DNA from: Aeromonas sobria
GTDB taxonomy: Bacteria; Pseudomonadota; Gammaproteobacteria; Enterobacterales; Aeromonadaceae
Direction of reading: 5' to 3'
Length of the DNA stretch: 64,000 bases
Assembly (NCBI RefSeq): GCF_000820145.1
Contig: NZ_CDBW01000016.1
Span: 1-64,000, forward strand
Shown: positions 35,386 to 45,743 of the stretch, one piece after another
Layout of the letters: the number at the start of each line of letters is the position of its first letter
Numbering within the stretch: position 1 is the first letter of the stretch
The notes under the pieces: model-generated
Told to the model about the DNA's origin: nothing
The model's input: the letters and a program-made list of their open reading frames with translations, nothing else
Database searches by the model: none
Translations under genes and position numbers: made by a program

Positions 35386-36116
35386 ATGGACGCGTATTGA
35401 TCACTGGTGCCAGCTCAGGGATCGGTCGTCAACTGGCGCTGGATTACCAGCAGGCCGGGTGGCAGGTGTGGGGTTGTGGCCGGGATGGTGAGCGGTTACA
35501 GGAATTGGCGCAAGCGGGCATCACCCCGCTGCAATTTGATGCCCGTGACCTGGCTGCTATGAAAGAGTTGGCTAGCAGCTTGCCGCCACTGGACTTGCTG
35601 ATCCTCAATGCCGGAAATTGTGAATACATGGATGTTGCCGAGGGCTTTGACAGCGCCCTGTTTGCCCGGGTGATCGAGACCAATCTCATTGCTACCGGCT
35701 ATGCTCTTGACGCGTTTTTACCGCTGCTGCATCAGGGGGCGCGGCTGGCGCTGGTCAGCTCCTCTGTCAGTTGGTTGGCCTTGCCAAGAGCGCAAGCCTA
35801 CGGCGCCTCCAAGGCGGCGATTGATTATCTGGCCGCCACCTTGCGCCTGGATCTTGCCATGAAGGGGATCGGCGTGACCCTGATCCGCCCCGGTTTTGTA
35901 AAAACCCCCCTCACCGCGAAGAATGATTTTCCCATGCCCTGTCTGGTGACCGTGGAGCAGGCCTCCCGCACTATCATGGACGGGCTTGCTGCGGGTCACC
36001 ATCAGATCCATTTTCCCCGCCGTTTCATCTGGTTGCTGCGCCTGCTTGGGGCGCTGCCGGTGGGATTGTGGCTGCGTTTCGGTGGTTCGCTTACTTCGAA
36101 AGGACACAATAAATGA
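35382..36116 (+). CDS. Short-chain dehydrogenase/reductase
   Basis: The 244-residue protein shows TGASSGIG (NAD(P) binding, residues 7-14), LNAGN, a serine in LVSSSVSW, and the catalytic YGASK. It belongs to a conserved set with the FAD oxidoreductase, DUF1365 protein and cyclopropane-type synthase. The substrate is unknown. It overlaps both neighbours. Confidence 0.9.
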   Translation: MNGRVLITGASSGIGRQLALDYQQAGWQVWGCGRDGERLQELAQAGITPLQFDARDLAAMKELASSLPPLDLLILNAGNCEYMDVAEGFDSALFARVIETNLIATGYALDAFLPLLHQGARLALVSSSVSWLALPRAQAYGASKAAIDYLAATLRLDLAMKGIGVTLIRPGFVKTPLTAKNDFPMPCLVTVEQASRTIMDGLAAGHHQIHFPRRFIWLLRLLGALPVGLWLRFGGSLTSKGHNK

Positions 36117-37372
36117 AGAAAAGGATAGCCATCATCGGCTCCGGAATATCCGGTCTCTCCGCCGGTTTTTTACTGCACAAGTTGCACGATGTTACGTTGT
36201 TTGAGGCAGCGCCAACCTTGGGTGGCCATACCGCGACCGTTGATGTGAGTCTGGCGGGTCGTAACTACGCCATCGACACCGGCTTTATTGTGTTTAATGA
36301 CCGTACTTATCCCCATTTTTTGAAGTTGCTGGCCCGGATCGGGGTAGAACGGCAACCCGCCGAGATGAGCTTTTCAGTCAAAAGCCCGGAGGGGCTTGAA
36401 TACAACGGTCACAACATCGATACCCTGTTTGCCCAGCGCAGCAATTTGCTAAGCCCGCGTTTTTATCGTTTTGTTGGCGAGATCCTGCGGTTTAACCGGG
36501 ATGCTCGCGCGTGGCTGGCCGATGCGCAACTCGAAGGGAATAGCGATCAGCTGACCCTGGGGGATTTTTTGCTGGCCGGTGATTTTAGCGATTACTTCGC
36601 CCGTCATTACATCCTGCCCATGGGGGCGGCGATCTGGTCTTCGACCTTGGCGGATATGCGCGCCTTTCCGTTGGGTTTCTTTTTGCGCTTTTTTGCCAAC
36701 CACGGCTTGCTGGATGTGGCCAATCGCCCCCAGTGGTATGTCATTCCGGGCGGTTCGCGGGAATATATCGGCCCGCTCACTGCGGGTTGGCAGCAACAGA
36801 TCCGGCTCGCTTGTCCGGTTCAGGGTATTAGACGGGTGGCTGATGGCGTGGTGATCCAGAGCAGCTATGGTGAGGAGTCGTTTGATGAAGTGATCCTCGC
36901 CTGTCACAGCGATCAGGCGCTGGCCCTGTTGCAAGATGCCAGTTCAGGGGAGCAAGCCATTCTCGGTGACATGACTTATCAGGCGAACGATGTCTGGCTC
37001 CACACCGATGCGGGCTGTTTGCCGAGCCGCAAGAAAGCCTGGGCCAGCTGGAATTATCAGCTCGATGGCAATGACGAGGCTCGACCGCTGGTGAGCTACA
37101 ACATGAACATCTTGCAGAGTGTTGAATCCCCAGAACCCTTCTGTGTCAGCCTCAACCCGCAGGGCAAGGTGGATGAGAGCAAGGTGCTGCGTCGCTTTGT
37201 CTACCACCATCCGGTGTTCAATCAGGGGTCCATCGCAGCCCAGCAGCGGCGCGCCGAGATTTGCGGTCAGCGCCACACCCATTTTTGCGGCGCCTATTGG
37301 TACAACGGTTTTCATGAAGACGGGGTGCGTAGCGCGCTGGATGTGGCCGAACGCTTTGGGGCCAGTTTATGA
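36113..37372 (+). CDS. FAD-dependent amine oxidase-like oxidoreductase
   Basis: The 419-residue protein starts with a dinucleotide-binding motif IAIIGSGISGLSAGFLL and continues as a flavin amine-oxidase/desaturase-like fold (FIVFNDRTYPHFLKLL, FCGAYWYNGFHEDGVRSA at the C-terminus). Homologues next to cyclopropane-type methyltransferases have been implicated in lipid desaturation or modification. Tight 4-nt overlaps join it to the SDR and DUF1365 genes. Confidence 0.88.
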   Translation: MKKRIAIIGSGISGLSAGFLLHKLHDVTLFEAAPTLGGHTATVDVSLAGRNYAIDTGFIVFNDRTYPHFLKLLARIGVERQPAEMSFSVKSPEGLEYNGHNIDTLFAQRSNLLSPRFYRFVGEILRFNRDARAWLADAQLEGNSDQLTLGDFLLAGDFSDYFARHYILPMGAAIWSSTLADMRAFPLGFFLRFFANHGLLDVANRPQWYVIPGGSREYIGPLTAGWQQQIRLACPVQGIRRVADGVVIQSSYGEESFDEVILACHSDQALALLQDASSGEQAILGDMTYQANDVWLHTDAGCLPSRKKAWASWNYQLDGNDEARPLVSYNMNILQSVESPEPFCVSLNPQGKVDESKVLRRFVYHHPVFNQGSIAAQQRRAEICGQRHTHFCGAYWYNGFHEDGVRSALDVAERFGASL

Positions 37373-38121
37373 GTACCACTGCGGCTGAACAGACCATCAG
37401 TGCCATTTGGCAAGGATCAGTGCGCCATCGCCGTTTTGCACCACGGGCACATGCCTTCTCCTATAGCCTGTTTATGCTGGGGCTGGATCTGGATGAGATC
37501 GCTGCGCTGGATCAGGGGCGCTGGTTCGGGGTAGAGCGGGCGGGGCTGCTCTCCTTTCATCGTGATGATTACCTCAAAGGCAGTCAGGGTAACCTCAAAC
37601 AGGCGGTGTGGCAGAAAGTGGTAGAGCTAGGTGGCACCGCAGATCCCAGTGAGCGGGTACTACTGCTTGGCAATGTGCGCTGCATGGGTTTTTACTTCAG
37701 CCCGGTCAACTTCTACTTCTGCTACCGGCAGGGGGAGGCGCGCTATCTGCTAGCGGAGGTCTCCAACACCCCCTGGAACGAGCGCCACTACTATCTGCTG
37801 GATCTGGCTGCGCTGGCACCCCACGACAAAGATTTTCATGTATCCCCCTTTATGGGGCTGGCCATGCGTTATCACTGGCGTATTCGCCCCCCGGCACAAG
37901 AGACGCTGATCCACATCGAGAGTCATCCCGTATCCGGCGATGCAAAGTTGTTTGATGCGACCCTGGCACTGAGTCGTGAGCCGCTGTCACGCAAGGGGTT
38001 GATGGCGCTGCTGGTGCACTGGCCGTGGATGACCCTGAAGGTGCTGCTCGGGATCTACTGGCAAGCATTGCGTCTTTTTATCAAACGAACCCCCATTTTT
38101 AGTCATCCGGAGACTCGCTAA
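37369..38121 (+). CDS. DUF1365 family protein
   Basis: The 250-residue protein has the DUF1365 signatures VRHRRFAPRAHAFSYSLFML near the start, NVRCMGFYFSPVNFYFCY, and SPFMGLAMRYHWRI. The family nearly always lies between the FAD oxidoreductase and the cyclopropane-type synthase. Function is unknown; a role in lipid modification is inferred. Its stop overlaps the next start (TAATG). Confidence 0.88.
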   Translation: MSTTAAEQTISAIWQGSVRHRRFAPRAHAFSYSLFMLGLDLDEIAALDQGRWFGVERAGLLSFHRDDYLKGSQGNLKQAVWQKVVELGGTADPSERVLLLGNVRCMGFYFSPVNFYFCYRQGEARYLLAEVSNTPWNERHYYLLDLAALAPHDKDFHVSPFMGLAMRYHWRIRPPAQETLIHIESHPVSGDAKLFDATLALSREPLSRKGLMALLVHWPWMTLKVLLGIYWQALRLFIKRTPIFSHPETR

Positions 38122-39377
38122 TGGAATTAGTGCAAGCCACACAATCAGCCTCTTTCATTGAAAAAGGGGCAAAGCAGTTGCTACTCAAGCTGCTGGTGCG
38201 CCTCGGCCATGGTCAACTGATCCTGCGAGACGGTAGTGAGCGCCACAGCTTCGGGGTAGCAGGCACCGATCTGCATGCCGAGCTGGTGGTGCAGGACCCC
38301 GCCTTCTATCGTCGCCTGTTACTGGGGGGCAGCATAGCGGCTGGTGAGACCTGGGTAGAGGGGCTGTGGACCAGCCCGGACCCGGTAGCACTGGTGCGGT
38401 TGCTGGCCCGTAATATGTCCCTGCTGGACAGCCTGGAGCGGCGCCTGAGCTGGTTGAGTTTCCCCTTCAACAAGGCGCGTCACTGGCTCAATCGCAATAC
38501 CCTGACTGGATCGCGCTCCAATATCGCCGCCCACTACGATCTGGGCAATGCCCTCTATCAGGGCTTTCTCGACAGCCATATGCAGTATTCGAGTGCCATT
38601 TATCCAACCGCAGAGGCCACCTTGGAACAGGGGCAGCAGGCCAAGCTGCATACCATCTGCGAGCGGCTCGAGCTGGGGCCGCACGATCATCTGCTGGAGA
38701 TCGGTACCGGCTGGGGCGGCTTGGCAGTCTATGCCGCCCGTCACTACGGCTGCCGGGTGACGACCACTACCATCTCTCAGGCCCAGCATGACTATGCCAA
38801 AGAGTGGATCGCGCGGGAGGGGCTGGGGGATCGCATCACATTGCTGCTGGAGGATTACCGCAAGCTGGAGGGCTCCTATGACAAGCTGGTCTCCATCGAA
38901 ATGATCGAAGCGGTGGGCCATGCCTTTCTGCCCGACTATTTCCGCCAGCTGTCACGGCTGCTCAAGCCAGGTGGCCGTCTGCTGATCCAGGCCATCACTA
39001 TTGCCGATCAGCGTCATGCCCAGTATCTGGGCAGCGTGGATTTCATCCAGCGTTACATCTTCCCCGGTGGCTGCTTGCCGAGTGCATCCCAGATGGCGGG
39101 CTTGATTGCCAAAGAGACCGACATGCAGCTGGTGCGGTTGCACGATCACGGCCATCACTATGCCCGTACGTTGGCCCACTGGTGCGAGCGCTTTCTGGCG
39201 CTGGCCCCCGAGCTGCCTAAGTTAGGCTATAGCCAGGATTTCATCCGGTTGTGGCACTTCTACTTCGCCTATTGCGAGGGGGGATTTTGGGAGCGGGCGA
39301 TCAGTCTGGTGCAGCTGGAGGCGGCCAAGCCTGGGCCGTCTGGTTGGTCAGGTTCACTGCCAGTGAGCGGTCACTAA
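38121..39377 (+). CDS. Cyclopropane-fatty-acyl-phospholipid synthase family methyltransferase
   Basis: The 418-residue protein has a SAM motif LLEIGTGWGGLAVYAA, the preceding HYDLGNALYQGFLDSHMQYSSA region, and an IQRYIFPGGCLPS segment, all typical of CFA synthases. These methylate the double bond of membrane phospholipid acyl chains. In this gene context it could instead act as a UfaM-type methyltransferase of furan fatty acid synthesis. The substrate cannot be told from sequence. Confidence 0.9.
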   Translation: MELVQATQSASFIEKGAKQLLLKLLVRLGHGQLILRDGSERHSFGVAGTDLHAELVVQDPAFYRRLLLGGSIAAGETWVEGLWTSPDPVALVRLLARNMSLLDSLERRLSWLSFPFNKARHWLNRNTLTGSRSNIAAHYDLGNALYQGFLDSHMQYSSAIYPTAEATLEQGQQAKLHTICERLELGPHDHLLEIGTGWGGLAVYAARHYGCRVTTTTISQAQHDYAKEWIAREGLGDRITLLLEDYRKLEGSYDKLVSIEMIEAVGHAFLPDYFRQLSRLLKPGGRLLIQAITIADQRHAQYLGSVDFIQRYIFPGGCLPSASQMAGLIAKETDMQLVRLHDHGHHYARTLAHWCERFLALAPELPKLGYSQDFIRLWHFYFAYCEGGFWERAISLVQLEAAKPGPSGWSGSLPVSGH

Positions 39378-39379
39378 TC

Positions 39380-39859
39380 ATGTGGCAGTGGGCCCACCTG
39401 TTGGGGTTCAACCTCTACTGGTTGCTGGCGGTGAAATGGCAGCAACCGGGCCCGCTGCTGGTGATCTTGCTGCTGCACTTTCTCTTCTCGCCCAGCCGCA
39501 AGGATGATGTGCGGCTGTTGCCCCTGGCTCTTGCCGGGTGTCTGCTTGATCTGTTGCTATGGCGGATCGGGCTGTTCCAGTTTCCCGCCGGTTTTCCCCT
39601 TTGGCTGGTGCTACTCTGGCTCGGTTTTGCTCTGTCCTTGGCTCATGGCATGCGCTGGCTGCTGCGCTTGCCCCGCTGGCAGCAGGCGCTGTTTGGCATA
39701 GTGGGGGGCGCCTTCTCCTATGTGGCGGGTGCCGCCATGGGGGCAGTACACTTACCTTGGGGCATCTGGATCAGCGCGGCAGTGCTGACAGTGATCTGGA
39801 TGTGGTGGTTACCCGTACTGCTGTGGGTAATGGTCAAACTGGAGGGTGAGCCAGCATGA
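39380..39859 (+). CDS. DUF2878 membrane protein
   Basis: The 159-residue protein is almost wholly hydrophobic with about five transmembrane helices, as in DUF2878. It starts 2 nt after the CFA-type gene and its stop overlaps the next gene (ATGA). No clear Shine-Dalgarno is seen, so translation may rely on coupling. Function is unknown. Confidence 0.75.
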   Translation: MWQWAHLLGFNLYWLLAVKWQQPGPLLVILLLHFLFSPSRKDDVRLLPLALAGCLLDLLLWRIGLFQFPAGFPLWLVLLWLGFALSLAHGMRWLLRLPRWQQALFGIVGGAFSYVAGAAMGAVHLPWGIWISAAVLTVIWMWWLPVLLWVMVKLEGEPA

Positions 39860-40074
39860 ACACCTTTTCGAGCGACACCTTGTTGTTTTCCAAATGGACC
39901 AAAGAGAGCCAGCATGAGCTGACCGATCGCCACTATCTGGTCGTGGCCTGCCAGCGTGACGCGCAAGGGCAGCTGGTGCAGGTAGTGGTGCAGGATATCA
40001 ACACCTTGCAAGAACAGGAGATGGACTGGCATGAACTGGAAGACCCCCACCATTGGCATATGGGGTGGAATTAG
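39856..40074 (+). CDS. TIGR02450 Trp-rich small protein
   Basis: The 72-residue protein has LLFSKWT near the start, HYLVVACQRDAQG, and DWHELEDPHHWHMGW at the end, matching the small Trp-rich TIGR02450 family. Function is unknown. It overlaps the downstream chalcone isomerase-like gene by 44 nt in another frame. Confidence 0.75.
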   Translation: MNTFSSDTLLFSKWTKESQHELTDRHYLVVACQRDAQGQLVQVVVQDINTLQEQEMDWHELEDPHHWHMGWN

Positions 40075-40573
40075 CCCACTGCTTGCGGCGCTGACTTTAC
40101 TCATTGCAACTACCGTGCACGCTTCTGCGGCCCCCTGGCAACAGCTGCGCCCGGTCGGGCAGGGCGAGATGAACTGGCTCTGGTTCAAGCTCTACGATGC
40201 CACCCTCTACAGCCAGAGTGGCCGCTATCAGCTGGGCCAATATCCACAGGCTCTAATCCTTACCTATGCCAGATCCATCGAGCGGGAAGATCTGCTGAGT
40301 GCCACCGCAGCCGAGTGGCAGCGGCTCGGCCTTGGCACTGACGTAGAGCGTCAGCGCTGGCTCGGTCAGCTTGCGGAGTTGTGGCCCGATGTGCAGGCGG
40401 GTGACCAGCTCACCTTCTATGTCGACAAGGGTGGCGCAGGCCACTTCTGGTGGCAGGAGAAGCCCCTCGGCACCCTGGCCGATCCGCAATTTTCGGCTGC
40501 TTTCCTCGCCATCTGGCTGGCTGACAACAGCCGCGATCCCGCCCTGACCCGCCGCCTGCGTGGCCAACCCTGA
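40031..40573 (+). CDS. Chalcone isomerase-like exported protein
   Basis: The 180-residue protein has a signal or anchor segment (about residues 12-33) and then a chalcone isomerase-like domain (VGQGEMNWLWFKLYDATLYS, ILTYARSIEREDLL). Bacterial members bind fatty acids or unknown small molecules. Predicted periplasmic. AGGAG precedes the ATG. Its 44-nt overlap with the previous gene is unusual but both frames look genuine. Confidence 0.75.
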   Translation: MNWKTPTIGIWGGISPLLAALTLLIATTVHASAAPWQQLRPVGQGEMNWLWFKLYDATLYSQSGRYQLGQYPQALILTYARSIEREDLLSATAAEWQRLGLGTDVERQRWLGQLAELWPDVQAGDQLTFYVDKGGAGHFWWQEKPLGTLADPQFSAAFLAIWLADNSRDPALTRRLRGQP

Positions 40574-40587
40574 ACATGGAGTCTCTG

Positions 40588-41127
40588 ATGTCTTTCTATC
40601 GTGCATACCGCTGGTTGCTGTTGCTGCCCCTGCTATTGCTGAGCGGCTGTGGCGCCAGTCTCAATGACTATCGTGAGCAGGGGCCGAACTGGGATATTGC
40701 CCGTTTCTTCAACGGCAAGCTGGTGGCTCACGGCCTGGTGACCGACCGTAGCGGCGAAGTGACCAGTCGCTTTCGGGTCGAGATGGTGGGGAGCTGGCAA
40801 GATGGTAAGGGGGAGCTGTTCGAACAGTTTTACTTCGATGATGGCCGTCAGCAGACCCGCACCTGGTATCTGAGCAAGGGCGCGGACGGTCATTGGCGCG
40901 GTACCGCTGCCGATGTAGTGGGGGAGGCGGTAGGCAAGACGGAAGGGTTTGCCCTCAACTGGCGCTATCAGCTTGATCTGGCGCTGCCGGATGGCGAGGT
41001 AGTGCGGGTGAGGTTCGATGATTGGATGTATCTGCTGGATGAGGCGCGCCTGATTAATCGTGCTGCAATTAGCAAATTTGGCATCCACCTTGGTGAGGTG
41101 ATCCTCTACATCGAGCGCCAGCCCTGA
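40588..41127 (+). CDS. DUF3833 lipoprotein
   Basis: The 179-residue protein has a lipoprotein signal (LLLSGC, Cys near residue 21) and the DUF3833 body (YREQGPNWDIARFFNG, FDDWMYLLDE). ATG 40588 was chosen; an ATG 12 nt upstream is in frame. It is the last gene of the photolyase-lipid gene run and is followed by a strong terminator. Function is unknown. Confidence 0.8.
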   Translation: MSFYRAYRWLLLLPLLLLSGCGASLNDYREQGPNWDIARFFNGKLVAHGLVTDRSGEVTSRFRVEMVGSWQDGKGELFEQFYFDDGRQQTRTWYLSKGADGHWRGTAADVVGEAVGKTEGFALNWRYQLDLALPDGEVVRVRFDDWMYLLDEARLINRAAISKFGIHLGEVILYIERQP

Positions 41128-41151
41128 CGATTAAGGAACTTTACCTCAATG

Positions 41152-41178
41152 AAAAAGCGCGCCGATGGCGCGCTTTTT
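41152..41178. terminator. Bidirectional terminator between DUF3833 and nqrM
   Basis: AAAAAGCGCGCC and its exact complement surround a 3-nt loop, giving A and T runs on both sides. It serves both the photolyase-lipid run and the nqr operon, which converge here. Confidence 0.92.
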
Positions 41179-41198
41179 GTTTCGCAAGGAAGGCCGGA

Positions 41199-41423
41199 TC
41201 AGATGATGCGGTTATCTTCCAGCATCTTGCGACGGGCCTCTTCTTTGGCCATCTTCTTCTTGCGGTTGTCACAAGGCTCGGGGCAATCGCACTCTTTTTC
41301 GATGCCGACCGTACCCAGGCCACCACAGGAGCCGGAGATGGTCTTCTTCTGGAAGATGTAACCGATAGCCATGGCGGCTATCACCAGCATGAAGACCCCG
41401 AAGGTGATCAGAAAAATCTGCAT
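41199..41423 (-). CDS. nqrM: NqrM, Na+-NQR maturation protein
   Basis: NqrM inserts the iron centre into the Na+-NQR complex. The 74-residue protein has one N-terminal transmembrane helix and a cysteine cluster (SCGG, then ECDCPEPC). It is the last gene of the nqr operon after apbE, its usual place. Confidence 0.92.
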   Translation of the reverse strand: MQIFLITFGVFMLVIAAMAIGYIFQKKTISGSCGGLGTVGIEKECDCPEPCDNRKKKMAKEEARRKMLEDNRII

Positions 41424-41432
41424 CTGTACCTC

Positions 41433-42470
41433 TTACTTCTTGACCAGATAGGGCTTGAAGGCATCGGAGTAGGCCTCTTCAAAGCCGTCGTCCGTTTTGG
41501 TGATCACGAAGATCGCCAGGCCTCGCTCTTTGGCATACGCCAGGCTCTTCTCGGTTCCCATCACCATGAATACGGTCGCCAGCCCATCTGCGGTCATACA
41601 GGAGGGGTGGATCACGGTGACCGATACCAACCTGTGCTGGATCGGCTTGCCGGTGCGTGGGTCTATGGTGTGAGAGAAGCGCTGGCCATCCAGTTCATAG
41701 TAGTTACGGTAATCGCCGGAGGTGGCAACCCCGTTGTCACCGGGAACGATCACCTCTTGCACCGTGCCAGTGCCCGCGGTGGGCTTCTCTATGGCGACGC
41801 GCCAGGGGTGACCCTTGCCGTTGACGCCATTGATCCGCAGCTCGCCGCCAATCTCCACCAGATAGTTGCGCGCACCCAGGGACTCCAGATACTCGGCCAC
41901 CTTGTCCACACCAAAGCCCTTGGCGATGGCGGAGAGATCGACGTAGAGATCCGGAATGTCTTTTTGCAGGGTGTCGGCATCCACCGAGGTGATGACGTGC
42001 AGGTTGCCCAGGCCGGTCTTCTGGCGAGTCTGGGTGATCAGCTCGTCGGAGGGGATCTTGGTCGGCTTCTTGTCCGGGCCAAAGCCCCACAGATTGACCA
42101 AGGGGCCAACGGTGACGTCCAGCGCCCCCTGGCTCTCACGGCCAATGTGAATGGCCTCTGTGACGACCCGCGCGGTGTCACGGGACACCACGATCGGCGT
42201 GGCACTGCGATGCTGGTTGAAGCGCGACAGTTCGGAATCGGGGCGATAGGTCGACATCTGATCGTTGACCCGCTCCAGCAATACATCGACTTCAGCCTGT
42301 AATTTGGCGGGATCACTGATGACGCCATCAGCCACTTTGATGGAGTAGTAAGTGCCCATGGTGCTACCGGTGATGTGGATCTCCGGTTTGGTTTGGACCG
42401 TTTCCTGACCGCACCCAGTCAAGAAAAAGGCTAGCCCGAAGGCTAGCCAGGTCTTTACAACACTGTGCAT
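41433..42470 (-). CDS. apbE: ApbE, FAD:protein FMN transferase
   Basis: ApbE covalently attaches FMN to threonines of NqrB and NqrC. The 345-residue lipoprotein (lipobox FLTGC) has the family motifs ITGSTMGTYYSIK, GALDVTVGPLVNLWGFG, and SHTIDPRTGKPI. It begins 3 nt after the nqrF stop. Both target SGAT motifs are present in this operon. Confidence 0.93.
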   Translation of the reverse strand: MHSVVKTWLAFGLAFFLTGCGQETVQTKPEIHITGSTMGTYYSIKVADGVISDPAKLQAEVDVLLERVNDQMSTYRPDSELSRFNQHRSATPIVVSRDTARVVTEAIHIGRESQGALDVTVGPLVNLWGFGPDKKPTKIPSDELITQTRQKTGLGNLHVITSVDADTLQKDIPDLYVDLSAIAKGFGVDKVAEYLESLGARNYLVEIGGELRINGVNGKGHPWRVAIEKPTAGTGTVQEVIVPGDNGVATSGDYRNYYELDGQRFSHTIDPRTGKPIQHRLVSVTVIHPSCMTADGLATVFMVMGTEKSLAYAKERGLAIFVITKTDDGFEEAYSDAFKPYLVKK

Positions 42471-42473
42471 GGA

Positions 42474-43697
42474 TTAACCACCAAAGTCATCCAACAGGAT
42501 GTTTTCGTCTTCAACGCCCAGATCTTTGAGCATGTTGATGACGGCAGCGTTCATCACCGGAGGTCCACACATGTAGAACTCGCAATCTTCCGGTGCTTCG
42601 TGGTTCTTGAGATAGCTCTCATAGAGCACGTTGTGGATGAAGCCGGTGTAGCCATCCCAGTTGTCTTCCGGTTGCGGATCAGACAGAGCGACGTTCCAGG
42701 TGAAGTTGTCGTTCTCGGCAGCGAGCATGTCGAAATCTTCGACATAGAACATTTCACGCTTGGAACGGGCACCGTACCAGAAGCTCATCTTGCGCTTGGA
42801 GTTCAGGCGACGCAGCTGGTCGAAGATATGGGAACGCATCGGCGCCATACCTGCACCACCACCGATGAACACCATCTCGGCATCGGTCTCTTTGGCGAAG
42901 AACTCACCGAACGGACCTGAGATAGTCACCTTGTCGCCAGCCTTCAGGCTGAAGATGTAGGAGGACATCTGTCCCGGAGGGGCAGTCCAGTTGCTCGGCG
43001 GCGGCGTAGCGATACGCACGTTCAGCATGATGATACCGAACTCTTCCGGATAGTTGGCCATGGAGTAGGCGCGGATGATCGGCTCATCGACCTTGGACTC
43101 CAGTTCAAAGATCTTGAAGCGATCCCAGTCACCGCGATACTCCTCGGGAATATCGAAGTTTTTGTAGCTCACATGGTGAGCAGGGGCTTCGATCTGGATA
43201 TAGCCACCGGCACGGAATGGTACTGTTTCACCATCCGGGATCTGCAGTTTGAGCTCCTTGATGAAGGTGGCCTTGTTATCGTTGGAGATAACAGTACATT
43301 CCCACTTCTTCACCCCGAAGATCTCTTCCGGCAGTTCGATATCCATGTCAGAGCGCACGGTGACCTGGCAGGCCAGACGTTCGCCATGACGAGCTTCGCC
43401 CTTGCTGATGTGATCCAGTTCGGTCGGCAGAATGTCGCCACCACCGGATTTCACCCGTACTTTGCACTGGCCGCAGGAGCCACCGCCGCCACAGGCGGAG
43501 GAGACAAAAATACCGCTACCGGCCAAAGCGCCCAACAGTTTGCCACCCGCAGGGCCTACAACAGCCTTGGCAGGGTCACCGTTGATGCTGATTGTCACAT
43601 CGCCCGCAGTCACCAGCTTGGACTTGGCGAACAGAATGACTGCCACCAGTGCCAGCAGGATCACGGTAAACATGACCACACCCAAAATAATTTCCAT
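42474..43697 (-). CDS. nqrF: NqrF, NADH-oxidising subunit of Na+-NQR
   Basis: NqrF takes electrons from NADH through FAD to a 2Fe-2S cluster. The 407-residue protein has an N-terminal membrane helix, cluster cysteines C69, C75, C78 and C110, the FAD motif RAYSMANYP, and an NAD domain ([12 protein letters not shown]). Length and motifs are complete. Confidence 0.97.
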   Translation of the reverse strand: MEIILGVVMFTVILLALVAVILFAKSKLVTAGDVTISINGDPAKAVVGPAGGKLLGALAGSGIFVSSACGGGGSCGQCKVRVKSGGGDILPTELDHISKGEARHGERLACQVTVRSDMDIELPEEIFGVKKWECTVISNDNKATFIKELKLQIPDGETVPFRAGGYIQIEAPAHHVSYKNFDIPEEYRGDWDRFKIFELESKVDEPIIRAYSMANYPEEFGIIMLNVRIATPPPSNWTAPPGQMSSYIFSLKAGDKVTISGPFGEFFAKETDAEMVFIGGGAGMAPMRSHIFDQLRRLNSKRKMSFWYGARSKREMFYVEDFDMLAAENDNFTWNVALSDPQPEDNWDGYTGFIHNVLYESYLKNHEAPEDCEFYMCGPPVMNAAVINMLKDLGVEDENILLDDFGG

Positions 43698-43729
43698 CTA
43701 TCGTTCCTTTCTGATTGCAGGAAAGCCGA

Positions 43730-44326
43730 TTACAGGGAGATACCAGAGAAGGACATGAAGCCCAGAGCCATCAGGCCAGCGGTGATGAAGGTAATGCCCA
43801 GACCACGAAGACCGTGCGGAACATCAGAGTACTTCATCTTCTCGCGAATACCTGCCAGCGCAACGATTGCCAGCATCCAGCCTGCCCCTGACCCTACACC
43901 GTAAACCACAGATTCGACGAAGTTGTAGTCACGCTGCACCATGAAGGAGACGCCACCGAAGATGGCGCAGTTCACGGTGATGAGTGGCAAGAAGATGCCA
44001 AGCGCGTTGTAGAGCGCAGGGAAGTACTTGTCCAGCGCCATTTCCAGGATCTGTACCAGTGCCGCAATCACACCGATAAAGGTGATGAAGCTCAGGAAGC
44101 TCAGATCCAGACCGGATACCAGAGCACCATCTTTAAGCACGTAGTTGTAGATCAGGTTGTTGGCCGGAACCGCGATGGTCTGCACCACAATAACGGCAAT
44201 ACCAAGACCCATAGAGGTCTTTACCTTCTTGGACACCGCCAGGAAGGTACACATCCCCAGGAAGAAGGAGAGTGCCAGGTTTTCGATGAAGATCGATTTA
44301 ATCAACAGACTCAGATAGTGTTCCAT
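43730..44326 (-). CDS. nqrE: NqrE, membrane subunit of Na+-NQR
   Basis: The 198-residue protein has six predicted transmembrane helices and includes [20 protein letters not shown], a cysteine-bearing helix involved in the intramembrane iron centre shared with NqrD. It sits between nqrD and nqrF. Confidence 0.96.
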   Translation of the reverse strand: MEHYLSLLIKSIFIENLALSFFLGMCTFLAVSKKVKTSMGLGIAVIVVQTIAVPANNLIYNYVLKDGALVSGLDLSFLSFITFIGVIAALVQILEMALDKYFPALYNALGIFLPLITVNCAIFGGVSFMVQRDYNFVESVVYGVGSGAGWMLAIVALAGIREKMKYSDVPHGLRGLGITFITAGLMALGFMSFSGISL

Positions 44327-44329
44327 ACC

Positions 44330-44954
<625 letters not shown>

Positions 44955-44962
<8 letters not shown>

Positions 44963-45743
44963 TGTTGATTTCTCCTGCACGAACCTTGGCCAGGAAAGGA
45001 CCAAAGCCCTTGGGACCCATCCAGAAGTCGAAGGTATGCTGAACGCCGTTACCGGTCAGGGTAGCGCCGGACAGACCATCGATATCATGCTCGGAACCTT
45101 CCGGAGCATGGCCCTTGATGACGCGCAGCGCCGGCATGCCATCCTCACCGAACAGTTTCTTGTCCTTGAACAGTGCCTGCCAGGCCGGGTTTTCGATCTC
45201 GCCACCCAGACCCGGGGTTTCACCGTGGTCGTAGTAGGTGATGCCTTTGATGGTCTGGCCATCAGCAGCTACCGCAACGAAGGCGTACATGGTCGACCAC
45301 AGACCCTGACCGTAGACGGGCAGGATGATGCTGTCGATCTTGCCTTCGCTGTCTTTGGCGAAGAATACCGGGATCAGCCTGGAGATCTGGCGCAGACTGG
45401 CTTTGTCGTCAGCGGTAGCAAGACGGATGCTCTTGGCCGGATCTTTGGCTGCCAGTTTGCTATCGAAGTTGTCAGCATCGCCATCAACAAACTCACCGGT
45501 AGTCAGATCCACCAGACGAGCTTCAATCTTCTCGCCGTAGAGCTTGGCCAGGTCACGCTTGGCAACCTCGCTCACATCCACACCGGCGACGGCGAGAATG
45601 TTGCTCTGTTTGTCGAGCGCCTTGTTTTCCTGCTGGGTAGAACGCAGGCCAACAGCGGCAACGGATACCACGATGGAACAGGCCAGACACAGGCCGGTAA
45701 CCACGCTGATGGTGCCGAGGGTTGAATCTTTATTAAACGCCAC
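44955..45743 (-). CDS. nqrC: NqrC, FMN-binding subunit of Na+-NQR
   Basis: NqrC carries covalent FMN in the periplasm. The 262-residue protein has one N-terminal membrane helix and the attachment motif LSGATLTG (Thr228). I chose GTG 45743, with GGAGG 7 nt upstream, giving the usual [10 protein letters not shown] start; a TTG two codons earlier is possible. It overlaps nqrB by 11 nt. Confidence 0.95.
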
